Assembly: GCA_002722095.1 (NCBI GenBank)
Contig: PBKG01000011.1
Span: 30,234 to 36,421, forward strand
Length of the DNA stretch: 6,188 bases
Direction of reading: 5' to 3'
From: Rhodospirillaceae bacterium
Lineage (GTDB): Bacteria > Pseudomonadota > Alphaproteobacteria > UBA8366
Shown here: one piece after another, positions 1-6,188 of the stretch
Layout: each line of letters starts with the position of its first letter
Numbering within the stretch: position 1 is the first letter of the stretch
Position numbers and translations under genes: made by a program
The notes under the pieces: model-generated
What the model was told of the DNA's origin: nothing
The model's database searches: none
What the model saw: only the letters and a program-made list of their open reading frames with translations

Positions 1-53
1 AAATGTACGCCTGCCTCTAACAGCTGGCGCATAGTAAAGCTTGGCATCGCCAT
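1..53 (-). CDS. rpsB: 30S ribosomal protein S2, N-terminal fragment (cut by window edge)
   Basis: Seventeen complete codons and two bases of an eighteenth are visible. They read MAMPSFTMRQLLEAGVH followed by a codon beginning TT. This matches the conserved S2 opening (M-A-x-P-x-F-T-M-R-Q-L-L-E-A-G-V-H-F). S2 is a small-subunit protein that joins the 30S late and is needed for translation of leadered mRNAs. The start at 53 is chosen because the family motif begins there and a strong Shine-Dalgarno sequence lies 9 nt upstream; the second Met (codon 3) would be badly spaced. The gene follows dnaE on the same strand after 163 nt and has its own putative promoter and structured leader. In many bacteria rpsB heads an operon with tsf, but that part is outside the window. 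The identity is secure despite the short fragment because the motif is highly specific. Confidence 0.92.
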   Translation of the reverse strand, partial: MAMPSFTMRQLLEAGVH

Positions 54-62
54 GATACGGTT

Positions 63-71
63 TCCTTCTCC
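63..71 (-). promoter_or_regulatory. rpsB ribosome binding site
   Basis: On the minus strand this reads GGAGAAGGA, a strong purine-rich Shine-Dalgarno sequence. It sits 9 nt before the ATG at 53 and so fixes the rpsB start. It is much stronger than anything upstream of dnaE or lolC here, as expected for a highly translated ribosomal protein gene. Confidence 0.8.
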
Positions 72-83
72 GGTTCTAGCCTC

Positions 84-151
84 CGTGGTCTGTCACCGAC
101 ATCTGTCGGCACCGGATCGACCTTCGCTCACCGAAGGCCGGTCTAACCACG
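84..151 (-). promoter_or_regulatory. Putative structured rpsB mRNA leader (three-way junction)
   Basis: In the minus-strand RNA, CGUGGUU (151-145) can pair with GACCACG (90-84): six Watson-Crick pairs and one G-U. This closing stem encloses two hairpins. The first pairs ACCGG (142-138) with CCGGU (115-111) and CCUUCG (137-132) with CGAAGG (126-121), with a 5-nt bulge at 120-116 and a 5-nt loop at 131-127. The second is CCGAC (109-105) with GUCGG (100-96) and a 4-nt loop. The fold ends 12 nt before the Shine-Dalgarno sequence. No U-run follows either hairpin, so it does not look like an intrinsic terminator. S2 autoregulates rpsB through a leader RNA in gammaproteobacteria; a comparable role here is inference. 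The pairings are read directly from the sequence, but no folding energy or covariation was computed. Confidence 0.5.
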
Positions 152-166
152 TGCGTGATGGCGCGC

Positions 167-195
167 GATATACCGCCTAAATGACGGTTTCGCAA
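167..195 (-). promoter_or_regulatory. Putative sigma-70-type promoter of rpsB
   Basis: On the minus strand, TTGCGA (195-190) and TATATC (172-167) resemble -35 and -10 hexamers. They are separated by exactly 17 nt, the optimal spacing. Transcription would start near 160, giving a leader of about 107 nt that begins just before the predicted three-way junction. The site lies in the gap after the dnaE stop codon, which suggests that rpsB is expressed independently of the weakly expressed polymerase gene. This is a match by eye only. Confidence 0.5.
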
Positions 196-216
196 GGGGA
201 AAATCAGATTTGTTTA

Positions 217-3200
217 CTAAATATCGCGGACGTCCACGACACCGGATATCGACTTTACCGCCGCGCGGAATTGCGGCGTGATCCGATAACGCTCTTCAAG
301 GTCGATTTCCACGTCCTGGTCGGGCAAATCAAGCATCAACGAGACACGGCCACTGCCCTTGACGCCGTGCTCTTTTATTACCGAACTCAACGTTGTTACC
401 GGTTTTTCGTCTCGCAAGAAAATTTGCAATCCAGCCGCAGCGCGTGAAGCCGCTTCTTCCAAGGCTTCGATCCGTGTCGCCGTCACGCGGAAATCGTCGC
501 CATTCGGTTGCACGGTGGCATGAACCAGCAAGGGGGCGCCCCCTTCAAGCAAGTCGCTGCAGCCGGATAGCAGCTCGGAAAATACGGTGATTTCGTACAC
601 GCCGCTCATATCGGACATCTGAACGAAGGCGAGTTTGCCGCGCTTGCCGTTGATTACCCGTTTAGCGGCCACGATACCCGCGAGTTTGACAATAGTGTCA
701 CGTACATCGCCCGCGGCAACTTGTTTCCAGCTAGAAATTTTCATCCGTTCGAATGAATTTTTGTAAGCCTCCAGTGGGTGCGCGGAAAGGTAGAAACCAA
801 CCGAGGTAAATTCTTCCTGTAAGCGTTCCTGACTTCCCCAGTCGGAGATATCCGGTAACGGCGGCAATGCTTCCTGGCCGAGAGCGTCGCCAAACAAATT
901 GGCCTGATTGCTTTCGCGCTCCGATTGGGCGAGGCCTGCATGACGCAACAGCAATTCTACTGCCAGAAAAACTTGCTGACGGTTGGGATTGAGACCGTCA
1001 AAGGCGCCGGCACGGGCGAGATTTTCCATTTGGCGTTTGTTGACGACCTGGGTGTCGAGCCGGTCGGAAAAATCGAAAATGCTTTCAAAGAGCCCGTTTT
1101 CTTCCCGCTCTTTGACCAACATACGCATCGCTTCTGCACCGACGTTTTTCAGCGCCCCGAGAGCGTAACGGACCGCGAGGGTCCCGTCTTCTTTGGTCTG
1201 GACCGTAAAGTTGGCGCCGGAAGCATTAACGTCTGGCGGTAGCAGGTCGATCTCGAGCCGGTCCAGTTCGACACGGAACGCATTTAATTTGTCCGTATTG
1301 CCCATATCGAGCGACATGGATGCGGCCATAAACTCAACTGGGTAATTGGCTTTCAAAAATCCGGTCTGATAGGCGACCAAGGCATAAGCGGCGGCGTGGG
1401 ATTTGTTGAAACCGTATCCCGCAAACTTATTAACCTGCTCGAAAATATGCCCGGCAAGCCCTTGATCGACGTCATTTTCGAGAGCGCCCTCAATGAAAGC
1501 TTTTCGTTGGGCATCCATCTCCGCTTGAATTTTCTTGCCCATTGCACGGCGCAACAGGTCGGCGCCGCCCAGCGTGTAGCCTGACAGCTCCTGGGCAATC
1601 TGCATGACCTGTTCCTGATAGATCATGATGCCGTGCGTCTCTTTTAAAATGTCCTCGATCAGCGGATGCATATAGTCCGGCTTTTCCTCGCCGTGTTTCC
1701 GCGCGATATAACTTGGAATGTTGTCCATTGGCCCGGGACGATAAAGCGAAACCAGGGCGATGATATCTTCGAAGCGGTCCGGGCCGAGTTTCCGGATCAC
1801 ATCGCGCATTCCGCTCGATTCCAGCTGGAAGACCCCGGTCGTTTCACCACGACAAAACATTTCATAGGTTGGCGTATCTTCGAGGGGAACCGTTTCTACT
1901 TCTATCTCGATCTTCCTGTTCTGCAGCAGAGCCTGGGCTTCAGACAAAACTGTCAGCGTTTTAAGGCCGAGGAAGTCGAACTTCACCAAGCCCGCCATTT
2001 CGACATATTTCATGTTGAACTGAGTTACCGGCATATCGGAGCGCGGGTCGCGATAGAGCGGCACTAATTCATCAAGCGGGCGGTCACCGATCACGACACC
2101 TGCAGCATGGGTCGAGGCGTGCCGGAAAAGCCCCTCCAACTTCCGTGCCACGTCGAAGAGTTGCGCGACTCCCTCTTCCTGCTCGATCATGTTTTGCAGT
2201 GCAGGCTCGCTTTCGATCGCCTTTTCGAGGCCGATAGGTTTGGCGGGGTTGTAAGGAACGAGTTTGCAAATCCGGTCTACTTGCCCATAAGACATACCGA
2301 GCACACGGCCGACGTCGCGGAGAGCGGCCCGCGCTTCCAATTTTCCAAATGTGATAATTTGAGCAACCCGGCCTCGGCCATAGACTTGCTGGACATACTC
2401 GATCACTTCATCGCGGCGATTTTTGCAAAAGTCGATGTCGAAATCCGGCATCGAAATCCGCTCGGGATTGAGAAAACGCTCGAACAGCAGACCCCATCGC
2501 AACGGATCGAGATCTGTAATTGTCAGGGACCAAGCAACGACGGACCCCGCGCCAGACCCGCGACCGGGCCCGACCGGTATTCCTTGATCCTTGGCCCATT
2601 GAATAAAGTCCGCGACGATGAGGAAATAACCGGCATAGCCCATATCCTCGATCGTCTTGAGTTCGAACTCCAACCTTTCGCGATATTCCTCCGGCGCGTG
2701 TTCGGGGCCAATCTTTTCAAGTCGCTTGTCGAGACCCTTGCTTGCCATCTCGCGGAGCGCTTCCATTTCCGTGCGGCCTTCCAATTGCGGGTACGCCGGT
2801 AAGATCGGATCACGCGTTTGCGGCACGAAGGCACACCGTTGGGCGACGACAATTGTATTCTCGATTGCCTCTGGTATGTCGGCGAAAAGCGCTTTCATCT
2901 CCGCAGCGGACTTGAAATAGTGCTCCGGGGTTTCGCGCCGACGATTCTCTTCGGCAACTGTCGCGCCGGCCGCGATACAAATTAGCGCATCGTGGGCCCC
3001 GTGCATTTCACGGTCGGCGAAAAACACCTCGTTTGTCGCAATCAATGGGAGATCGTGCGCATATGCGAGGTCAATCAGGCGGTTTTCGATTTGTGCCTCG
3101 ACCGCCCGGCCGTGGCGCATGAGTTCGACATATAGTCGATCCGGAAAAATTGCTTTCAGCTTTTCAAGACAGGCAATCGCGGCTGGCTCTTGGCCATCCG

Positions 3201-3645
3201 CAAGCATGCGCCCGATCGGTCCAGCCGGCCCTCCGGTAAAAGCGATCAGTCCCGCCGCATGAGCCTCGAGTTCGTCGAATGCGATTTCGACGGAGTGTTC
3301 CTCTTCCTCGGCGAGATAAGCGACGCTCGAAAGTTTGAGCAAATTGCCGTAGCCCTCCTCTGACTGCGCCAACAGCACTAATTGATCGCCGGCTAAACCC
3401 CTTGCCTCGCCAGAAGCATCTTCGCGTTTCACAGTGATCTGACAGCCAATGATCGGTTGAACACCCGACTTTTGCAGGCTGAGTGAAAATTCGAGTGCGC
3501 CGAAGAGGTTATTGGTGTCGGTAATCGCAACAGCAGGCATCTCGTATTGAGTGCAGAGGTCCGCGATCTGTCCGATCTTCAATGCCCCTTCGGACAATGA
3601 ATAGGCAGAGTGCACTCGAAGATGGATAAAATCCGCATGGCTCAT
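217..3645 (-). CDS. dnaE: DNA polymerase III alpha subunit (replicative polymerase)
   Basis: Complete 1142-residue protein, close to the E. coli DnaE length of 1160. It polymerises DNA at the replication fork as the catalytic subunit of the Pol III core. An N-terminal PHP domain spans about residues 5-275 and opens FIHLRVHSAYSLSEG. The family-C palm follows, with PDFDIDF at 400-406 (catalytic Asp401 and Asp403) and VKFDFLG at 554-560 (Asp557, the third carboxylate). The nucleotide-handling segment GPGRGSGAGS is at 359-368. The fingers region includes YGFNKSHAAAY at 744-754. A helix-hairpin-helix region lies near 822-890, the clamp-binding motif QANLF at 914-918, an OB fold near 984-1062, and a short C-terminal tail. 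Several PHP metal ligands are replaced, so intrinsic proofreading is unlikely and a separate DnaQ subunit is expected. The ATG at 3645 is chosen because homology begins within a few residues; no clear Shine-Dalgarno precedes it. It is 107 nt downstream of lolD. Confidence 0.98.
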   Translation of the reverse strand: MSHADFIHLRVHSAYSLSEGALKIGQIADLCTQYEMPAVAITDTNNLFGALEFSLSLQKSGVQPIIGCQITVKREDASGEARGLAGDQLVLLAQSEEGYGNLLKLSSVAYLAEEEEHSVEIAFDELEAHAAGLIAFTGGPAGPIGRMLADGQEPAAIACLEKLKAIFPDRLYVELMRHGRAVEAQIENRLIDLAYAHDLPLIATNEVFFADREMHGAHDALICIAAGATVAEENRRRETPEHYFKSAAEMKALFADIPEAIENTIVVAQRCAFVPQTRDPILPAYPQLEGRTEMEALREMASKGLDKRLEKIGPEHAPEEYRERLEFELKTIEDMGYAGYFLIVADFIQWAKDQGIPVGPGRGSGAGSVVAWSLTITDLDPLRWGLLFERFLNPERISMPDFDIDFCKNRRDEVIEYVQQVYGRGRVAQIITFGKLEARAALRDVGRVLGMSYGQVDRICKLVPYNPAKPIGLEKAIESEPALQNMIEQEEGVAQLFDVARKLEGLFRHASTHAAGVVIGDRPLDELVPLYRDPRSDMPVTQFNMKYVEMAGLVKFDFLGLKTLTVLSEAQALLQNRKIEIEVETVPLEDTPTYEMFCRGETTGVFQLESSGMRDVIRKLGPDRFEDIIALVSLYRPGPMDNIPSYIARKHGEEKPDYMHPLIEDILKETHGIMIYQEQVMQIAQELSGYTLGGADLLRRAMGKKIQAEMDAQRKAFIEGALENDVDQGLAGHIFEQVNKFAGYGFNKSHAAAYALVAYQTGFLKANYPVEFMAASMSLDMGNTDKLNAFRVELDRLEIDLLPPDVNASGANFTVQTKEDGTLAVRYALGALKNVGAEAMRMLVKEREENGLFESIFDFSDRLDTQVVNKRQMENLARAGAFDGLNPNRQQVFLAVELLLRHAGLAQSERESNQANLFGDALGQEALPPLPDISDWGSQERLQEEFTSVGFYLSAHPLEAYKNSFERMKISSWKQVAAGDVRDTIVKLAGIVAAKRVINGKRGKLAFVQMSDMSGVYEITVFSELLSGCSDLLEGGAPLLVHATVQPNGDDFRVTATRIEALEEAASRAAAGLQIFLRDEKPVTTLSSVIKEHGVKGSGRVSLMLDLPDQDVEIDLEERYRITPQFRAAVKSISGVVDVRDI

Positions 3646-3707
3646 GGCTGCAGAGTGCCATGATCTGTGCGAAAAAATACTGACCGAATTTTACACGTTA
3701 AATCAAT

Positions 3708-3713
3708 ATTATA
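3708..3713 (-). promoter_or_regulatory. Putative -10 element of a dnaE promoter
   Basis: The minus strand reads TATAAT, a perfect consensus -10 hexamer, inside an AT-rich part of the lolD-dnaE gap. Transcription would begin around 3700, giving a leader of roughly 55 nt. No convincing -35 hexamer is found at 15-18 nt spacing (17 nt upstream reads ATCATC), so this would be a weak or activator-dependent promoter, or chance in AT-rich DNA. No terminator hairpin for lolD is visible in the gap, so dnaE could also be read through from the upstream operon. Confidence 0.35.
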
Positions 3714-3752
3714 TCTGCTGACCACCAAGCGATGATCCGGCAAACTCGCGAC

Positions 3753-4439
3753 TCACACGGATTGTTCGCGAACCTGCCCTTGCTCCAACATCAGACAACG
3801 ATCGAGCCGCGAGGCGAGGTCCGGATTATGGGTTGCGATCAGGGCGGCAAGACTGTTCTCAGCTATCAAGTTTTGCAGCAACTCAAATACCTGTTCCGCG
3901 GTATCCGAATCGAGATTACCGGTCGGTTCGTCCGCGAGCAGGATTTCAGGATCGTTGGCCAGGGCGCGGGCAACGGCAACCCTCTGTTGTTCGCCGCCGG
4001 ACAGTTTGGCCGGGCGATGCTCGTAACGTTCCGAAAGGCCGACCGCGTCGAGCAGTGCCGCTGCTTTTTCTTTCGCGGTACTTTTTGATTTGCCAGTCAT
4101 CATTTGCGGCAGCGTGACGTTTTCGAGGGCCGAGAATTCAGGCATCAGATGATGATATTGATAGACGAAACCGATCTGATGGCGCCGAAGTATCGTCCGC
4201 TCCCTGTCGTTCATTTCACCGCACAGCTTGTCGGTTACGAGAACATCGCCCCCGCTTGGCCTTTCCAGTAGTCCGGCGATATGAAGCAATGTGGATTTGC
4301 CGGACCCGGATTGGCCGACCAACGCAACCGCTTCGCCAGATGTCACGGTGAGCGACAGCCCGTTCAGGACCTCGAGCTTGCTTTCCGGTTGTTCGTAGCG
4401 CCGTTCGATATTTTTTAGTTCGAGGACGATATCACTCAT
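3753..4439 (-). CDS. lolD: Lipoprotein-releasing ABC transporter, ATP-binding subunit
   Basis: Complete 228-residue ABC ATPase, about the usual LolD length. It powers extraction of outer-membrane-bound lipoproteins from the inner membrane and their hand-over to the periplasmic carrier LolA. All nucleotide-binding motifs are intact: Walker A GQSGSGKST (42-50), Q-loop Gln94, signature LSGGEQQ (146-152), Walker B ILLADE (166-171) with catalytic Glu171, D-loop NLD (175-177), and switch His204 in ATHN. The segment YQYHHLMPEFSALENV (93-108) is characteristic of LolD rather than of MacB or FtsE relatives. There is no signal peptide or membrane segment, fitting a cytoplasmic protein held to the membrane by LolC. 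The start overlaps the lolC stop by 8 nt (ATGAGTGA), so translation of the two is probably coupled. Confidence 0.96.
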   Translation of the reverse strand: MSDIVLELKNIERRYEQPESKLEVLNGLSLTVTSGEAVALVGQSGSGKSTLLHIAGLLERPSGGDVLVTDKLCGEMNDRERTILRRHQIGFVYQYHHLMPEFSALENVTLPQMMTGKSKSTAKEKAAALLDAVGLSERYEHRPAKLSGGEQQRVAVARALANDPEILLADEPTGNLDSDTAEQVFELLQNLIAENSLAALIATHNPDLASRLDRCLMLEQGQVREQSV

Positions 4440-5676
4440 ATCGAAGTGCCTCGACCGGGTCCATTCGCGCCGCCTTCCATGCCGGATAAATGGACGCCAA
4501 TAGGGACAACACTAGCGCCATCACAATCACCAACACGACCTCGAAGGTGTCCACTTTCGACGGCATCCGCGAGAGGAAATAGATTTCCGCGGGAAACAAC
4601 TCGGTATTGAGTAGAGTTTGCAGGAACTGCCGTATCGATTCGATATTGGAGGTGAACAACAAGCCCAAGGTGCCGCCTAAAATCGTACCAATAATGCCAA
4701 CGCTGGCGCCGGTCATGAAAAAGATACGCAGGACCATTTGGCGCGTTGCTCCCATGGTGCGAAGTATCGCGATCCCTTTGCCTTTGTCGTGAACCAGCAT
4801 CACCTGGCTCGAAATCACATTGAACGCGGCGACCAGGATAATCAGGCTCAAGATGAGAAACATAACGTTACGCTCTACCCTGAGCGCTTCGAAGAAGCTC
4901 GAATTGACTTGCTGCCAACTGAGCGAGCGTGCGGTTGGCCAAATTTTCTTGTCGATCGCCTTACGGTATTCATCGGCGCGGTCGGGATTATCCGTAATGA
5001 TCTCCAGCTTGGACACTGTCCCTTTGTGACGGAAGAAAAGCTGCGCAATCTTGAGCGGCATATATATGAAATTACTGTCATATTCGCTCATGCCGACGCG
5101 AAATATAGCGCCCACGCGGAATGTTTTGGTTCGCGGTACAGGGCCCATCGCGGTGTTCGATCCCTGAGGCGAAATCAGTTTGACCTTTGAGCCTACCTCG
5201 AGATTGAAACGCCTCGCGAAGCGGGTGCCGACGAGAATTCCTTTTCCTTTCTTGAACTTGTCGAAGTTGCCCTCGTAGAGACTTCTGGCGAGGATCGGGC
5301 GTTGCATCAGACTTTCATAGCTCAGTCCGCGTACCAGCGCCCCGGATGCTCTGGTCGAGGTTGATGCGAGGACTTGGCCTTGCACCACCGGTGTCACGGT
5401 GACGATACCATCGATGCCGCGGACTATTTTTGCGAGCCGGTCGAAATCCGGCAGAGCTCTCCCAGGGTTAAGGACTTCTACGTGCCCATTAACGCCGACA
5501 ATTCGACTGAGGAGTTGTTCGCGAAATCCGTTCATCACGGACATCACGATAATCAGTGTCGCGACCCCGAGCATGATGCCGAGCAACGAGAACCAAGCGA
5601 CGACGGAAATAAACCCTTCCTGCCGTCGAGATCGCAGATAGCGAAACGCTACGAGGCGTTCGAAGGCGCTAAACAT
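4432..5676 (-). CDS. lolC: Lipoprotein-releasing ABC transporter, membrane subunit (LolC/LolE family)
   Basis: Complete 414-residue inner-membrane protein of the family's usual length. With LolD it moves mature lipoproteins from the inner membrane to LolA. The layout is that of a four-helix FtsX/MacB-type permease: TM1 about 26-48, a large periplasmic domain about 50-270, then TM2 about 271-293, TM3 about 318-343 and TM4 about 378-400. It ends with the cytoplasmic YPAWKAARMDPVEALRYE (397-414), the typical family tail. The opening VAFRYLRSRRQEGFISVVAWFSLLGI... and SVMNGF (46-51) match LolC/LolE proteins. Residues about 169-185 (SPQGSNTAMGPVPRTKT) resemble the LolC hook loop that recruits LolA, favouring LolC over LolE. 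No second permease gene is present beside it, so a homodimeric arrangement is possible. It starts 3 nt after the proS stop with only a weak Shine-Dalgarno and overlaps lolD by 8 nt. The choice between LolC and LolE is less certain than the family. Confidence 0.94.
   Translation of the reverse strand: MFSAFERLVAFRYLRSRRQEGFISVVAWFSLLGIMLGVATLIIVMSVMNGFREQLLSRIVGVNGHVEVLNPGRALPDFDRLAKIVRGIDGIVTVTPVVQGQVLASTSTRASGALVRGLSYESLMQRPILARSLYEGNFDKFKKGKGILVGTRFARRFNLEVGSKVKLISPQGSNTAMGPVPRTKTFRVGAIFRVGMSEYDSNFIYMPLKIAQLFFRHKGTVSKLEIITDNPDRADEYRKAIDKKIWPTARSLSWQQVNSSFFEALRVERNVMFLILSLIILVAAFNVISSQVMLVHDKGKGIAILRTMGATRQMVLRIFFMTGASVGIIGTILGGTLGLLFTSNIESIRQFLQTLLNTELFPAEIYFLSRMPSKVDTFEVVLVIVMALVLSLLASIYPAWKAARMDPVEALRYE
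4449..4452 (-). promoter_or_regulatory. lolD ribosome binding site inside lolC
   Basis: GAGG on the minus strand, 9 nt before the lolD ATG at 4439, lies within the last codons of lolC. It supports the overlapping start and translational coupling of the transporter's two subunits. Confidence 0.55.
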
Positions 5677-5679
5677 CGT

Positions 5680-6188
5680 TTAGAGACCAAGCCGATTGAA
5701 AAGTACGTCGGGCGACAGCTCCTCGCGGTCACCTGATTTACGCTCTTTTATTTCGACAATCCCCTTTTCTAGCCCCTTAGGCCCGATCACGATTTGATAG
5801 GGAATACCGATGAGATCCATATCGGCAAATTTGCCGCCGGCCCGTTCGGTACGGTCGTCATAGATCACTTCGACACCGGCTTCGGCAAATTTCTTGAAGA
5901 TATCCTCGCAGGCACCATCGCAGGCGTCGTCGCCTTGGCGAAGGTTGATCAATCCGACGCGATATGGGGCCACGCTTTCTGGCCAGATAATACCGTTGTC
6001 ATCGTGACTGGCTTCGATAATTCCGCCTACCAATCGCGAGACACCGATGCCATAGGATCCCATTTCTGTGGCCCGATCTCCGCCTTCTGCAAGATTGACC
6101 TTTGCGCCGAGCGCATCCGAATATTTGGTGCCGAAGAAAAATATATGGCCGACTTCGATTCCGCGCGCGCTGACGCGTTTGTCTTCAG
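5680..6188 (-). CDS. proS: Prolyl-tRNA synthetase, C-terminal part (5' end beyond window)
   Basis: The reading frame enters from the right edge (first full codon 6186-6184) and ends at TAA 5682-5680, leaving 168 residues. The enzyme attaches proline to tRNA-Pro in the cytoplasm using ATP. The fragment begins with the end of the class II catalytic core: RGIEVGH (fragment residues 8-14), GTKYSDALGA (19-28), and motif 3 MGSYGIGVSRL (42-52), whose arginine contacts ATP. From about residue 70 it contains the anticodon-binding domain, including VGLINLRQ, VEVIYDDRTERAGGKFADMDLIGIPYQIVIG and a C-terminal end at NRLGL. An ATG at 6063 is internal (the Met of motif 3), not the start. Alphaproteobacterial ProRS is often a short form lacking the editing insertion, but that region is outside the window. 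It lies 3 nt upstream of lolC, in an apparent operon. Confidence 0.95.
   Translation of the reverse strand, partial: EDKRVSARGIEVGHIFFFGTKYSDALGAKVNLAEGGDRATEMGSYGIGVSRLVGGIIEASHDDNGIIWPESVAPYRVGLINLRQGDDACDGACEDIFKKFAEAGVEVIYDDRTERAGGKFADMDLIGIPYQIVIGPKGLEKGIVEIKERKSGDREELSPDVLFNRLGL

Noticed and set aside
96..142. The two hairpins as a rho-independent terminator of dnaE
   Set aside because: Neither stem is followed by a U-rich tract on the minus strand, and both lie downstream of a good candidate rpsB promoter.
2107..2802. A 231-codon open frame on the plus strand, antisense to dnaE
   Set aside because: It lies wholly opposite strongly conserved DnaE palm and fingers sequence, has no recognisable domain, and is explained by codon bias of the real gene. 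The other plus-strand frames (181-447, 925-1242, 1666-2067, 3732-4088, 4738-5190, 5374-5736) are rejected for the same reason.
3646..3661. An upstream ATG 16 nt before the dnaE start as an alternative start
   Set aside because: It is out of frame with dnaE, and its frame gives no recognisable protein.
3671..3690. The T-run (TATTTTTTCG on the minus strand) as a lolD terminator
   Set aside because: The only stem before it is a 5-bp A-T helix (AAAAT with ATTTT); no GC-rich hairpin precedes the run.
5680..6063. A free-standing 127-residue protein starting at the ATG at 6063
   Set aside because: The frame stays open to the window edge, and the residues before it (RGIEVGH, GTKYS) are conserved ProRS sequence. 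The ATG is the Met before motif 3.
1..6188. A mobile element, CRISPR array, defence island or other accessory system
   Set aside because: Every stretch over 200 nt is covered by a conserved housekeeping gene; no transposase, long inverted repeats, spaced repeats or compositional break is visible.

Overview
The window is chromosomal core DNA from a Gram-negative bacterium, very probably an alphaproteobacterium. All five recognisable genes lie on the minus strand. In transcription order they are proS (3' part only), lolC, lolD, dnaE and the first codons of rpsB. The proS-lolC-lolD-dnaE order is, to my knowledge, a common alphaproteobacterial arrangement. The DnaE resembles the proteobacterial replicative type, with a degenerate PHP domain. 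Base composition looks moderate (about half G+C by eye) and even across the genes. I see no mobile element, CRISPR array, tRNA or foreign-looking segment.

Layout, reading right to left. Positions 6188-5680 hold the C-terminal 168 residues of prolyl-tRNA synthetase. After 3 nt, lolC (5676-4432) encodes the membrane subunit of the lipoprotein-releasing ABC transporter. It overlaps lolD (4439-3753, the ATPase) by 8 nt, so proS-lolC-lolD reads as one tightly packed operon. A 107-nt AT-rich gap carries a -10-like element and leads into dnaE (3645-217), the replicative DNA polymerase III alpha subunit. A second gap of 163 nt (216-54) contains a good sigma-70-like promoter, then a foldable leader and a strong ribosome binding site, and then rpsB (ribosomal protein S2), which runs off the left edge.

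The genes are linked by housekeeping role rather than by one pathway: tRNA charging, outer-membrane lipoprotein sorting (LolC with LolD), chromosome replication, and translation. No exciting undescribed system is visible. The best candidate for something under-described is the rpsB 5' leader, which can fold into a three-way junction just upstream of the Shine-Dalgarno sequence and could be a cis-regulatory element.
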